Numbered from the stretch's first letter, positions 24,960-33,547 are shown. The stretch: 64,000 bases of DNA from Streptomyces glomeratus (GCF_021462825.1 NZ_JAKEEB010000009.1:62001-126000), one strand, 5' to 3'. The notes: generated from the letters alone by a model not told the origin. Numbers and translations: made by a program.

Positions 24960-25712
24960 ATGCGGAACGGGAACGGGCCACTGAGTGGCGCGGTGATCGC
25001 GGTGGCGGGCGCGGGCGGAGCCGCCGGCCGGGCGACACTGCTGAGGCTTGCCGAGGCGGGGGCGACCGTCGTCGCCTCGGACAACGACCCCGAGCGGCTC
25101 GCGGAGGCTGTCGACGCGGCCCGCTACGCCCTCGGCGGCGCCACCGTCACCGGGGACACGGTGGACCTGCTCGACCTCCAGTCCACCCGTGACTGGGCCA
25201 CCCATGTCGAGAAGGACTTCGGACGCGTCGACGGACTGGTGCACCTGGTCGGCGGCTGGCGCGGCAGTGAGACCTTCACCAAGACCAGCCTCGACGACTG
25301 GGACTTCCTCGAACTGCTGCTCGTTCGCACCGTGCAGCACACCTCCCTGGCGTTCCACGAGGCGCTGCAGCGCAGCGACCGCGGACGCTATGTCCTGATC
25401 AGCGCCTCGGGCGCGACCAAGCCCGCCGCGGGCAACGCCGCCTACGCCGCCGCCAAGGCCGCCGCCGAGGCGTGGACGCTGGCCATGGCCGACTACTTCC
25501 GCAAGGCCGGGGGCGAGGGGGGCCCGACGTCGGCGGCTGCGATCCTGGTGGTGAAGGCGTTGGTGCACGACGCGATGCGCGCCGACCGTCCCAACGCGAA
25601 GTTCGCGGGCTTCACGGACGTCAAGGACCTGGCCGAGGCCATCACCGACGTCTGGAGCAAGCCCGCCGCGGAAGTGAACGGAAAACGTCTGTGGCTGACC
25701 GAGAAGCCGTGA
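24960..25712 (+). CDS. Short-chain dehydrogenase/reductase
   Basis: This 250-residue SDR has a dinucleotide loop AGAGGAAG near the N-terminus and the active-site Ser and Tyr-x-x-x-Lys in ISASGATK and YAAAK. The frame is open from a GTG at 24900 that overlaps the previous stop. ATG 24960, with GGGAGGCGAGG just before it, gives the natural Rossmann start and is preferred. The stop overlaps the GTG of the threonine aldolase gene by 4 bases. Substrate unknown. Confidence 0.88.
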   Translation: MRNGNGPLSGAVIAVAGAGGAAGRATLLRLAEAGATVVASDNDPERLAEAVDAARYALGGATVTGDTVDLLDLQSTRDWATHVEKDFGRVDGLVHLVGGWRGSETFTKTSLDDWDFLELLLVRTVQHTSLAFHEALQRSDRGRYVLISASGATKPAAGNAAYAAAKAAAEAWTLAMADYFRKAGGEGGPTSAAAILVVKALVHDAMRADRPNAKFAGFTDVKDLAEAITDVWSKPAAEVNGKRLWLTEKP

Positions 25713-26779
25713 ACCCTCCCAAGACCGACGCGCGTCGCCGTCACGACCCGGAGGTCCGCGGTTTCGCCAGTGACAACTACGCCGGGGCCCACCCGGAGGT
25801 GCTCGCCGCCCTGGCCGTGGCCAACGGCGGGCACCAGGTCGCGTATGGCGAGGACGTCTACACCGAGAACCTCCAGCGGATCATCCGCAGTCACTTCGGC
25901 TCCACGGCCGAGGCGTTCCCGGTGTTCAACGGCACCGGCGCGAACGTCGTCGCGCTGCAGGCCGTCACCGACCGCTGGGGCGCGGTGATCTGTGCGGAGA
26001 GCGCGCACATCAACGTCGACGAGGGCGGAGCCCCCGAGCGCATGGGCGGCCTGAAGCTGCTCACCGTGCCCACGCCCGACGGCAAGCTCACGCCCGAGCT
26101 GATCGACCGGCAGGCGCACGGCTGGGAGGACGAGCACCGTGCCATGCCGCAGGTCGTCTCGATCACCCAGAGCACCGAGCTGGGCACCCTCTACACGCCC
26201 GACGAGATCCGCGCGATCTGCGAGCACGCCCACGCGCGCGGCATGAAGGTGCACCTGGACGGCTCCCGGATAGCCAACGCGGCCGCCTCCCTCGACGTGC
26301 CGATGCGCACGTTCACCAACGCGGTCGGCGTCGACATTCTCTCCCTCGGCGGGACGAAGAACGGCGCGCTGTTCGGCGAGGCGGTCGTCGTGATCAACCA
26401 GGACGCCGTCAGCCATATGAAGCATCTGCGCAAGCTGTCCATGCAGCTCGCGTCGAAGATGCGCTTTGTGTCGGTGCAGCTGGAGGCTCTGTTCGCCAAG
26501 GACCTGTGGCTGCGCAACGCCCGTCACGCCAACGAGATGGCGCAGCGGCTCGCCGAGGGCGTGCGGGCCGTCCATGGGGTGGAGATCCTCTACCCGGTGC
26601 AGGCCAACGGGGTCTTCGCCAGGCTCCCTCACGACGTGAGCGAGCGTCTTCAGCAGCGGTTCCGGTTCTACTTCTGGAACGAGGCCGCCGGTGTCGTGCG
26701 CTGGATGTGCGCCTTCGACACGACCGAGGACGACGTGGACCGGTTCCTGGCCGCGCTGAAGGAGGAGATGGCGCGCTAG
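25709..26779 (+). CDS. ltaE: Low-specificity threonine aldolase
   Basis: This 356-residue, PLP-dependent fold-type I lyase splits threonine or allo-threonine into glycine and acetaldehyde. It has the N-terminal GFASDNYAGAHPEVL, GTGANVVAL, ESAHINVDEGGAPE, HLDGSRIANAA and SLGGTKNGALFGEAV, where the Lys binds PLP. GTG 25709 overlaps the SDR stop. The acetaldehyde or other aldehyde product could be handled by the coupled SDR (inference). Confidence 0.92.
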   Translation: MNPPKTDARRRHDPEVRGFASDNYAGAHPEVLAALAVANGGHQVAYGEDVYTENLQRIIRSHFGSTAEAFPVFNGTGANVVALQAVTDRWGAVICAESAHINVDEGGAPERMGGLKLLTVPTPDGKLTPELIDRQAHGWEDEHRAMPQVVSITQSTELGTLYTPDEIRAICEHAHARGMKVHLDGSRIANAAASLDVPMRTFTNAVGVDILSLGGTKNGALFGEAVVVINQDAVSHMKHLRKLSMQLASKMRFVSVQLEALFAKDLWLRNARHANEMAQRLAEGVRAVHGVEILYPVQANGVFARLPHDVSERLQQRFRFYFWNEAAGVVRWMCAFDTTEDDVDRFLAALKEEMAR

Positions 26780-26807
26780 GCGTCCTCTCGGCGGCACCTC
26801 GCTTGAT

Positions 26808-26866
26808 GCATAGGTATGCGGCTGATCGAAAGGTCATTGACCATCGGTCGGTCGCATTCCTATGCT
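26808..26866 (+). promoter_or_regulatory. Promoter and operators of the transglutaminase-B3/4 operon
   Basis: A clear promoter is present: TTGACC (26837-26842), 18-bp spacer, TATGCT (26861-26866). Transcription should begin at or within 3 bases of the ATG at 26875, so the mRNA is probably leaderless. GCATAGGTATGC (26808-26819) and GCATTCCTATGC (26854-26865) are near-perfect inverted copies flanking the promoter, and GGTCATTGACC (26832-26842) is a palindrome over the -35 box. Confidence 0.7.
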
Positions 26867-26874
26867 CTGCGAAC

Positions 26875-27468
26875 ATGGAGCTGATCCAGCAAACGACCGA
26901 CCTATCCGCCTACTTGGCTGCCGACGAGGTCATCGACCACCACCATCCGGTGGTGCGTGAAGCGGCCGCCCAGCTGGCCGGACAGGTGGCGGACTCGTAT
27001 GCCTATGCGCAAGCGGCCTACGAGTTCGTGCGCGACACCATTCCGCACTCCGCCGACAGCGGCGATCCGCGCGTCACCTGGCGCGCCTCCGACGTATTCC
27101 GGCTCCGCACCGGTATCTGCCATGCCAAGGCGCACGCCCTGGCCGCGCTGCTGCGTGCCGAGGACATCCCGACGGCGCTGTGCTACCAGCGGCTGGTGCA
27201 CGACGACGACGTCGGTCATCTCGTGCACGGACTGGTCGCCGTGCGGTTCCATGGCGCCTGGCACCGGCAGGATCCCCGCGGGAACAAACCGGGAGTGGAC
27301 GCCCGGTTCTCCCTCCACGGTGAGCGACTGGCCTGGACCCCCGACGAGAAGTCCAACGAAATGGACTATCCCGTCCTGCATGCTGAACCCCACCCGGCCG
27401 TGCTGCGTGCCCTCCGAGCCGCCCCCGACCGGGAGACCCTCTGGAAGACGCTCCCCACCGCACTCTGA
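26875..27468 (+). CDS. Transglutaminase-like (papain-fold) protein
   Basis: This 197-residue protein has the transglutaminase-like catalytic triad: Cys in TGICHAKAHALAALLRA (residue about 84), His in HLVHGLVAVRF and Asp in WHRQDPRGN. Preceding segments (AYEFVRDTIPHS) match bacterial transglutaminase-domain proteases. No signal peptide is seen. It is followed 8 bases later by a B3/4-domain gene, a pair whose joint role is not known. Activity as a cysteine protease or amidase is family-based inference. Confidence 0.85.
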   Translation: MELIQQTTDLSAYLAADEVIDHHHPVVREAAAQLAGQVADSYAYAQAAYEFVRDTIPHSADSGDPRVTWRASDVFRLRTGICHAKAHALAALLRAEDIPTALCYQRLVHDDDVGHLVHGLVAVRFHGAWHRQDPRGNKPGVDARFSLHGERLAWTPDEKSNEMDYPVLHAEPHPAVLRALRAAPDRETLWKTLPTAL

Positions 27469-27476
27469 GGCAGGCG

Positions 27477-28169
27477 ATGACTCTCTCCCTGACCGTGTCC
27501 GACGGGGTGCGCGCCCTCGCTCCCGGTTTCACGCACCTGGCGATCGAGGCCGACGGACTCGTCAACGGGCCCAGCACCGAGGAGACGTCCGCGCTGCTCG
27601 ACGACGCGGCCCGCCGCCTCGCCGTACGACTGGACGGACGTGCTCCGCACGAGGATCCGCACATGGCGGCCTGGCGCGAGGTGTACACGGCCTTCGGTAC
27701 CAAGCCGTCCCGCACCCGTAACTCGGCCGAGGCGCTTGCCAGGCGAGCCCTGTCGGACGCTGGACTGCCGAGGATCAATGTGCTCGTCGACGTCTACAAC
27801 GCCGTCAGCGTGGCCCATCTGATCCCGGTCGGCGGCGAGGACCTCGATCTCGTCCAGGGCGCCATGCACCTCGTCAGGGCCACGGGCGACGAGGATTTCG
27901 TGACCGTAGCGGGCGGCGAGGAGACCGTCGAGCACCCGGACCCGGGTGAGGTGGTCTGGCGCGACGAGGCGGGTGTGACCTGCCGCCGCTGGAACTGGCG
28001 CCAGGGGCCCCGCACCCGGCTCACCGAGGAGTCGGCCTCAGGGGTCTTCCTGCTGGAGAGCCTCACGCCGATGCCGGTGGCCGACGTGGAGCGGGCCGGC
28101 GCCGAACTGGCCGAACTGCTGGAGAAGTTCAGCCCCGGGGCGCGGATCACCGTGCACGCCCCCGCCTGA
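27477..28169 (+). CDS. B3/4 domain protein (PheT-like tRNA-binding/editing domain)
   Basis: This 230-residue protein consists of a free-standing B3/4 domain, the module that edits mischarged Tyr-tRNA in phenylalanyl-tRNA synthetase beta. Visible markers are YTAFGTKPSRTRNSAEAL, INVLVDVYNAVSVAHLIPVGGEDLD and a C-terminal ESLTPMPVADVERAG. Stand-alone B3/4 proteins are thought to clear mischarged tRNA or D-amino acids, but this is not certain. GAGG precedes the ATG, and it is co-transcribed with the transglutaminase-like gene. Confidence 0.88.
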   Translation: MTLSLTVSDGVRALAPGFTHLAIEADGLVNGPSTEETSALLDDAARRLAVRLDGRAPHEDPHMAAWREVYTAFGTKPSRTRNSAEALARRALSDAGLPRINVLVDVYNAVSVAHLIPVGGEDLDLVQGAMHLVRATGDEDFVTVAGGEETVEHPDPGEVVWRDEAGVTCRRWNWRQGPRTRLTEESASGVFLLESLTPMPVADVERAGAELAELLEKFSPGARITVHAPA

Positions 28170-28175
28170 TCGGTC

Positions 28176-28904
28176 TCAGCGGGCCTCGGCGGTGCGCAGC
28201 TCCTCCTGGGTCGGCGCCGTACCGCCGAGGTGGGCCGGCACCCACCACGTGTCCTCCGGACCCTTGGGGCGCCCGGGGTAGGCGCGCTGGGCGGCCTCCA
28301 GCAACTCCTGGACGCGCTCGCGCAGCTGACGGGTGAGCACACCCGCATACGTGTCCCGCGAGGCTTCGACCGCCTCGCCGACCCGGATCGTGATCGGGAT
28401 GTGACTGCGCTTGAAGTTGCGCGGGTGGCCCTTGGTCCACAGCCGCTGAGTGCCCCAGACCGCCATCGGGACCAGCGGGACGCCCGCTTCCTGGGCCAGG
28501 CGCACCGCGCCCGACTTGAAGCCCTTCAGGGTGAACGACTGTGAGATGGTCGCCTCGGGGAAGACGCCGACGATTTCCCCCGACCGCAGCGAGTCCAGGG
28601 CGTGCGCGTAGGCGGCCTCGCCCTGCTTGCGGTCCACCGGGATGTGCTTCATGGCGCGCATCAGCGGGCCGGAGATCCGGTGCCGGAAGACGGACTCCTT
28701 GGCCATGAAGCGCACCAGGCGCTTCTGCGGCAGGGCCGCCAGGCCGTTGAAGACGAAGTCCAGATAGCTGATGTGATTGCTCACCAGCACCGCACCGCCC
28801 GAGCGCGGGATGTTCTCGGATCCCTTGCAGTCGATCTTCAGGTCCCATGCCTTGAACATCGTGAGGGCGAGACCGATGACGGGACGGTATACGAGCTCAG
28901 CCAT
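28176..28904 (-). CDS. 1-acyl-glycerol-3-phosphate acyltransferase (PlsC family)
   Basis: This 242-residue enzyme has acyltransferase block I NHISYLDF (H-x4-D), block II FMAKESVF, block III GVFPEAT and block IV VPLVPMAVWG. These transfer an acyl chain to lysophosphatidic acid at the membrane. A hydrophobic N-terminal segment may anchor it. It converges on the B3/4 gene with 6 bases between stops. Which acyl acceptor it uses is not determined by sequence. Confidence 0.92.
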   Translation of the reverse strand: MAELVYRPVIGLALTMFKAWDLKIDCKGSENIPRSGGAVLVSNHISYLDFVFNGLAALPQKRLVRFMAKESVFRHRISGPLMRAMKHIPVDRKQGEAAYAHALDSLRSGEIVGVFPEATISQSFTLKGFKSGAVRLAQEAGVPLVPMAVWGTQRLWTKGHPRNFKRSHIPITIRVGEAVEASRDTYAGVLTRQLRERVQELLEAAQRAYPGRPKGPEDTWWVPAHLGGTAPTQEELRTAEAR

Positions 28905-29261
28905 GGGCGGGGTGGACCCTTCTGTCAGCCTGGGCAGGGGCTCCCGGCGGAAGTTACGCAGCCGTAGGTTTACGGCGTCTCGCAGATCGTGCCCGAAGAA
29001 CGAACGTGGGGCCAGTCCTGGTGCCCGCGCGCGGCGAGATCCTCATCACGTCAGCCGTATGCCCCGTCATGGGCTTTTCATATGCTCTTGTTCCCTGCGT
29101 GCCGCCACATGCCGGTCACGGAGGCGAAGATGGAGAGCCCGGGAATCCTTGCAGTCCTGTGAACGCTGCAATCGAGGACGACCGGACTCGTGGTGCGTCG
29201 GGGTGCCACCCAGGCGGGCACCCAAGGAGCGGGGCACCGACGGCTGAGCGGGAGAGTGAGA
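28905..29261. other. Intergenic region with divergent promoters
   Basis: No gene seen. It separates the acyltransferase start from the thioredoxin start. The part around 29060-29130 is less GC-rich (CTTTTCATATGCTCTTG, with a TATGCT box), the likeliest promoter for the thioredoxin gene. Confidence 0.4.
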
Positions 29262-29588
29262 GTGCGCGGGCGGGACGACGGACGGCGGCTCGGGGCGGCC
29301 GAGTTGGGCCAGGGGCTCGGGAGGCGGGCGACGCTGGTGCAGTTCTCCAGCGCCTTCTGTGCTCCCTGCCGGGCCACACGGCGGGTCCTCACGGAGGTCG
29401 CCGGGATGGTGCCGGGGGTCGCGCATGTGGAGATCGACGCCGAGCAGCGGCTCGAACTCGTCCGCGCGCTCGGCATCGTGAGGACACCGACCGTGCTCGT
29501 GCTGGACGCGCACGGGCGGATCGTGCGGCGGGCGACGGGGCAGCCCCGCAAGGCGGACGTGATCGCCGCCCTGGGCGAGGCCGTGTGA
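29262..29588 (+). CDS. Thioredoxin-fold protein
   Basis: This 108-residue thioredoxin-like protein has the redox motif CAPC in VQFSSAFCAPCRATRR and the cis-proline in GIVRTPTVLVLD. GTG 29262 is chosen because GGGAG lies 7 bases upstream; an open frame starts earlier at 29190 but is Arg-rich and unlike the family. CAPC replaces the usual CGPC, which may shift the redox potential. It lies close to a Cys-rich leader peptide and a flavin reductase. Confidence 0.87.
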   Translation: MRGRDDGRRLGAAELGQGLGRRATLVQFSSAFCAPCRATRRVLTEVAGMVPGVAHVEIDAEQRLELVRALGIVRTPTVLVLDAHGRIVRRATGQPRKADVIAALGEAV

Positions 29589-29714
29589 CGCCCCGGCCGA
29601 GGCTGCCGGGCCGCTCGGGGCCGGGTGGAGGCGACGGTGCGGCGGCCGGTGACGCATCTCCCGGATCCCGGGACGCGCTTGACTGCGCCCACCACCTATC
29701 GTCAGTCTGACTGT

Positions 29715-29795
29715 ATGCCCCAGGAACTCCTTCTCTTCCAGCGTGTCCACGTGGACCTGGCCCGCACCGCGAGCGCCCGCTGTCCGGCCTGCTGA
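29715..29795 (+). CDS. Cysteine-containing leader peptide
   Basis: This 26-codon frame encodes a peptide with the recurring HVDLARTASARC motif, ending C-P-A-C just before the stop. Short peptides with this R-H/V-H-V-D-L...S-A-R-C ending are annotated as putative leader peptides upstream of sulfur-metabolism and redox genes in Streptomyces. Two Cys codons at the end suggest ribosome-mediated attenuation that senses cysteinyl-tRNA. It ends 46 bases before the flavin reductase start. Confidence 0.75.
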   Translation: MPQELLLFQRVHVDLARTASARCPAC

Positions 29796-29841
29796 GCAGC
29801 CACGGATCCGCCACCACGTCACCTCGCAGAAGGACAACTCC

Positions 29842-30351
29842 ATGACGGCAACGCCCGGCCTCGACCCCGCTCGGATCGCTTCCCCGGACCTCCTGCGCGC
29901 GGTCTTCCGCCGGCATGCGGCGGGGGTCGCCGTGATCACCGCCCGGAGGGACGGCGGCCCGGTCGGCTTCACCGCCACCTCTGTCACCTCGGTCTCCGTC
30001 GAGCCTCCCCTCGTCTCGTTCGGCATCGGCATCGGTGCCTCCAGCTGGCCCGCCGTCTCCGAGGCCGGGCATGTCGGCGTGCACATACTCGGCGAGCACC
30101 AGGAGGGGCTGGCCAGCACCTTCGCCCGCAGTGGTGCCGACCGCTTCGGCCCACCCACCAGCTGGCGCGAGGGCCCCATGGGAGTCCCCGTCCTGGACGA
30201 CGTGCTCGCCTGGCTCGTCTGCCGCGTGGTGGCCCGGGTGCCCGCAGGTGACCACCGCCTCGTGGTCGCCGAGGTCGTCCACGGCGACCCCTCCGGCGCC
30301 GGTCGCCCGCTGCTCTACCACCAGGGGCGCTTCAACCGGCTGCGTGACTGA
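29842..30351 (+). CDS. Flavin reductase family protein (FMN-binding, DIM6/NTAB-like)
   Basis: This 169-residue flavin:NAD(P)H oxidoreductase has the conserved FRRHAAGVAVITA near residue 23, GFTATSVTSVSVEPPLVSF and a C-terminal LLYHQGRFNRL. Such enzymes give reduced flavin to two-component monooxygenases, for example alkanesulfonate monooxygenase. GAAGGA precedes ATG 29842. The Cys leader peptide upstream suggests expression when cysteine is short, so a role in organosulfur use is plausible; no monooxygenase is adjacent. Confidence 0.9.
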   Translation: MTATPGLDPARIASPDLLRAVFRRHAAGVAVITARRDGGPVGFTATSVTSVSVEPPLVSFGIGIGASSWPAVSEAGHVGVHILGEHQEGLASTFARSGADRFGPPTSWREGPMGVPVLDDVLAWLVCRVVARVPAGDHRLVVAEVVHGDPSGAGRPLLYHQGRFNRLRD

Positions 30352-30545
30352 ACCTACTGGCCGGTTACACAGCGTTGCCAAGGTCACAGTTCAAAGCGCT
30401 TGCTTAGCGGGCAGGTACTGGGTGTACTGACGAGTAATATTTCGTTCGGAGCGCGGGGTCGCCCCGACCGGGATCGGCCGCTTCAGGCGCCTATGCTGCC
30501 TGAAAGAAGGCAGCCCAGAAATGACGATGCAGTAGGAGAGCCGGC

Positions 30546-31331
30546 GTGAGCTTGAGGATCGTTGTCACTGTGAAGTACGTGCCCGACGCCACTGGCGACC
30601 GGCACTTCGCCGATGACCTGACCGTCGACCGGGACGACGTGGACGGTCTGCTCTCCGAGCTGGACGAGTATGCGGTCGAGCAGGCGCTCCAGATCGCGGA
30701 GAACGCCGACGACGCCGAGGTCACCGTGCTGACGGTGGGCCCGGAGGACGCCAAGGACGCGCTGCGCAAGGCCCTGTCGATGGGCGCCGACAAGGCGATC
30801 CACGTCGAGGACGACGACCTGCACGGCACCGACGCCATCGGCACCTCGCTGGTGCTGGCCAAGGCCATCGAGAAGGCCGGCTACGACCTGGTGATCTCCG
30901 GTATGGCCTCCACCGACGGCACCATGGGTGTCGTACCGGCGCTGCTCGCCGAGCGCCTGGGCGTGCCGCAGGTGACGCTGCTGTCCGAGGTCTCCGTCGA
31001 GGACGGCACCGTGAAGGGCCGCCGTGACGGCGACGCCGCCTCGGAGCAGCTGGAGGCGTCCCTGCCGGCCGTCGTCTCGGTCACCGACCAGTCGGGCGAG
31101 GCGCGCTACCCGTCCTTCAAGGGCATCATGGCGGCCAAGAAGAAGCCGGTGGAGTCCTGGGACCTGTCGGACCTGGACATCGAGGCCGAGGAGGTCGGTC
31201 TCGAGAACGCCTGGACCGCGGTCCAGGCCGTCGCCGAGCGCCCGGCGCGCACCGCGGGCACCATCGTCAAGGACGAGGGCGAGGGCGGCAAGCAGCTCGC
31301 TGAGTTCCTCGCGAGCCAGAAGTTCATCTAA
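30546..31331 (+). CDS. etfB: Electron transfer flavoprotein, beta subunit
   Basis: This 261-residue ETF beta subunit binds AMP and, with EtfA, carries electrons from acyl-CoA dehydrogenases to the respiratory chain. It starts SLRIVVTVKYVPD, with DEYAVEQALQIAE, LRKALSMGADKAIHV, DLVISGMASTDGTMGVVPALLAERLG and PSFKGIMAAKKKP. GTG 30546 is used with GGAGAG upstream. It is separated from etfA by 54 bases and forms an operon with it. Confidence 0.97.
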   Translation: MSLRIVVTVKYVPDATGDRHFADDLTVDRDDVDGLLSELDEYAVEQALQIAENADDAEVTVLTVGPEDAKDALRKALSMGADKAIHVEDDDLHGTDAIGTSLVLAKAIEKAGYDLVISGMASTDGTMGVVPALLAERLGVPQVTLLSEVSVEDGTVKGRRDGDAASEQLEASLPAVVSVTDQSGEARYPSFKGIMAAKKKPVESWDLSDLDIEAEEVGLENAWTAVQAVAERPARTAGTIVKDEGEGGKQLAEFLASQKFI

Positions 31332-31385
31332 GGCTCCTCAGCCTGACCGCCCCTGACTTCGCAATCCGCAAGGAGATCCATTCCC

Positions 31386-32348
31386 ATGGCTGAAGTTCTC
31401 GTCTACGTCGACCACGTGGACGGTGCCGTCCGCAAGCCCACGCTGGAGCTGCTGGCCCTGGCCCGGCGCATCGGCGAGCCGGTCGCCGTCGCCCTCGGCA
31501 CGGGTGCCGCCGACACGGCCGCCGCGCTCGCCGAGCACGGCGCGGTGAAGGTGCTCACCCACGACGCCTCCGAGTACGCCGACTACCTGGTCGTCCCGAA
31601 GGTGGACGCGCTGCAGGCCGCCTACGAGGCCGTGTCCCCGGCCGCCGTCCTGGTGCCGTCCTCCGCGGAGGGCAAGGAGATCGCCGCCCGTCTGGCGCTG
31701 CGCATCGGCTCCGGCATCATCACCGACGCCGTCGACCTGGAGGCCGGCGAGGAGGGCCCGGTGGCCACCCAGTCGGTGTTCGCCGCCTCCTTCACCACCA
31801 AGTCCCGCGTCGCCAAGGGCACCCCGGTCATCACGGTCAAGCCGAACTCGGCCGCCGTGGAGGCCGCCCCGGCCGCCGGCAGCGTCGAGGAGCTCGCGGT
31901 GACGTTCTCCGCCAAGGCGACCGGCACCAAGGTCACCGGCCGCACGCCGCGTGAGTCGACGGGCCGTCCCGAGCTGACCGAGGCCGCGATCGTGGTCTCC
32001 GGTGGCCGTGGTGTCAACGGCGCGGAGAACTTCGCGATCATCGAGGCGCTCGCCGACTCCCTCGGCGCGGCCGTCGGTGCCTCGCGTGCCGCCGTCGACG
32101 CGGGCTGGTACCCGCACACCAACCAGGTCGGCCAGACCGGCAAGAGCGTGTCGCCGCAGCTGTACATCGCCTCCGGTATCTCCGGTGCGATCCAGCACCG
32201 CGCCGGTATGCAGACCTCGAAGACGATCGTGGCGATCAACAAGGACGCCGAGGCCCCGATCTTCGACCTGGTCGACTACGGCGTGGTGGGCGACCTGTTC
32301 GAGGTCGTGCCGCAGCTGACCGAGGAGGTCAAGGCCCGCAAGGGCTGA
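31386..32348 (+). CDS. etfA: Electron transfer flavoprotein, alpha subunit
   Basis: This 320-residue ETF alpha subunit has an N-terminal Rossmann-like domain and a C-terminal FAD domain (VSGGRGVNGAENF, QVGQTGKSVSPQLYIASGISG, QHRAGMQTSKTIVAINKD). All FAD-contacting segments are present and the length is normal. It works with EtfB. AAGGAG precedes the ATG, and a strong terminator follows. Confidence 0.97.
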   Translation: MAEVLVYVDHVDGAVRKPTLELLALARRIGEPVAVALGTGAADTAAALAEHGAVKVLTHDASEYADYLVVPKVDALQAAYEAVSPAAVLVPSSAEGKEIAARLALRIGSGIITDAVDLEAGEEGPVATQSVFAASFTTKSRVAKGTPVITVKPNSAAVEAAPAAGSVEELAVTFSAKATGTKVTGRTPRESTGRPELTEAAIVVSGGRGVNGAENFAIIEALADSLGAAVGASRAAVDAGWYPHTNQVGQTGKSVSPQLYIASGISGAIQHRAGMQTSKTIVAINKDAEAPIFDLVDYGVVGDLFEVVPQLTEEVKARKG

Positions 32349-32362
32349 GCGACTTCGCGGGT

Positions 32363-32401
32363 ACGAGGCCCCCGGGACCGTTGCGGTCGCGGGGGCCTCG
32401 T
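32363..32401. terminator. Bidirectional terminator after etfA
   Basis: ACGAGGCCCCCG (32363-32374) and CGGGGGCCTCGT (32390-32401) form a perfect 12-bp stem with a 15-base loop, between the convergent etfA and endonuclease genes. Confidence 0.85.
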
Positions 32402-33307
32402 TCATCCCAGGGTCAGGGACGCCTGCACCGGCAGATGGTCGCTGGGGAACCGGCCGTCCGGCGCGAAGGTGTTGATCGACGCCCAGTGCGCGGTCACTCC
32501 GGGCGTGGCCAGGATCCAGTCGATGCGATCGCCGTACGGCCGTGGCGGACGGTAGCCGTGGAACGTGCCGTACGGCGCGGTGTGCTCCACCGCCGTGTCC
32601 CAGGTGTCCACGAGACCGGCGCCGAGCAGCGTGTCGTAGACGGGGTTCTTGTGGGCTGCCGCGTTGAAGTCGCCGGTCACCACGAGCGGCAGGGAGCGGT
32701 CCAGTCCGGCGATGCGATCGGCGATGAGGGACACCGCACGCACGCGTGCGTACTGGCTCTTGTTGTCCAGGTGGGTGTTGAGGACGTAGAACTCCCGCGC
32801 AGGCGGCTGGGTGTCGCGGAAGCGGACCCGGGTGACCATGCGGATGCAGGCGCCACCCCAGGTGTTCGAGCCGATCACATCGGGCGTGTCGGAGAGCCAG
32901 AAGTGGTCGTACTCGACCGGGGTCAGCCGGCGCCTGTCGTAGAAGACGGCCACGAACTCGTCGCGGCTGCCGCCCGCACGGCCCGTGCCGATCCACGCGT
33001 ACTCCGGCCCGAGGTCCGTCGCGATGTCGCGCACCTGCTGGTAGAGGCCCTCCTGGGTGCCGATGACATGCGGCCGTTCGCGGCACAGCAGCGCGCGCAT
33101 CACCGGGCGGCGGACCGCCCAGCTGTGGGGCTCGGTGGCGCTCGCGTACCGCAGGTTGAACGACATGACCTCGAGATGGCGGTCGTGCCGGGCCGCGGCC
33201 TGGGCACCCCGCGGGGACGGTGCCGCACTGGACGCCGGCAGGGCGGCTGCGGCCGCCAGGGCGGTCCTGAGTCCCAGGCGGCGCGTGACGCGGCTGAGGT
33301 GGGGCAC
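32402..33307 (-). CDS. Secreted endonuclease/exonuclease/phosphatase (EEP) family protein
   Basis: This 301-residue protein has an N-terminal export signal with paired arginines before a hydrophobic stretch (TRRLGLRTALAAAAAL), possibly Tat-type, then the DNase I-like fold. The metal site and catalysis are shown by VMSFNLRYA, GTQEG, NTHLD, GDFNAA and SDHLPV. Such secreted enzymes are usually nucleases or phosphodiesterases such as sphingomyelinases. GTG 33307 follows GAAGGAG at 7 bases. Substrate unknown. Confidence 0.88.
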   Translation of the reverse strand: MPHLSRVTRRLGLRTALAAAAALPASSAAPSPRGAQAAARHDRHLEVMSFNLRYASATEPHSWAVRRPVMRALLCRERPHVIGTQEGLYQQVRDIATDLGPEYAWIGTGRAGGSRDEFVAVFYDRRRLTPVEYDHFWLSDTPDVIGSNTWGGACIRMVTRVRFRDTQPPAREFYVLNTHLDNKSQYARVRAVSLIADRIAGLDRSLPLVVTGDFNAAAHKNPVYDTLLGAGLVDTWDTAVEHTAPYGTFHGYRPPRPYGDRIDWILATPGVTAHWASINTFAPDGRFPSDHLPVQASLTLG

Positions 33308-33500
33308 GGGAGGCTCCTTCTGTGGCGGGTGCCGGACGAGCCCTGCGCCCCGTAGTGTGACAGAGCCGGATGAGATGGGCGTGAACACGGCAAAGGCGCG
33401 CGGAGTGTCGCACCTGAAGGAGAGGGTGCTCGCGTATCCGACGGGCGTCGGCCCCTGCCCGGAAGGTGTTGACCCACGGCAACTGCCACGGATAGCTTCG

Positions 33501-33525
33501 TTCAACGGATTGTTGATTCCGTGAA
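33501..33525. promoter_or_regulatory. Candidate operator before the DUF6986 gene
   Basis: TTCAACGGA (33501-33509) and TCCGTGAA (33518-33525) form an imperfect inverted repeat with one missing base, in an AT-richer promoter-like stretch 22 bases before the ATG. The spacing is compatible with an IclR- or GntR-type regulator; no such gene is adjacent. Confidence 0.4.
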
Positions 33526-33547
33526 GCGGAAAGTGGGAGGGTGCGGG

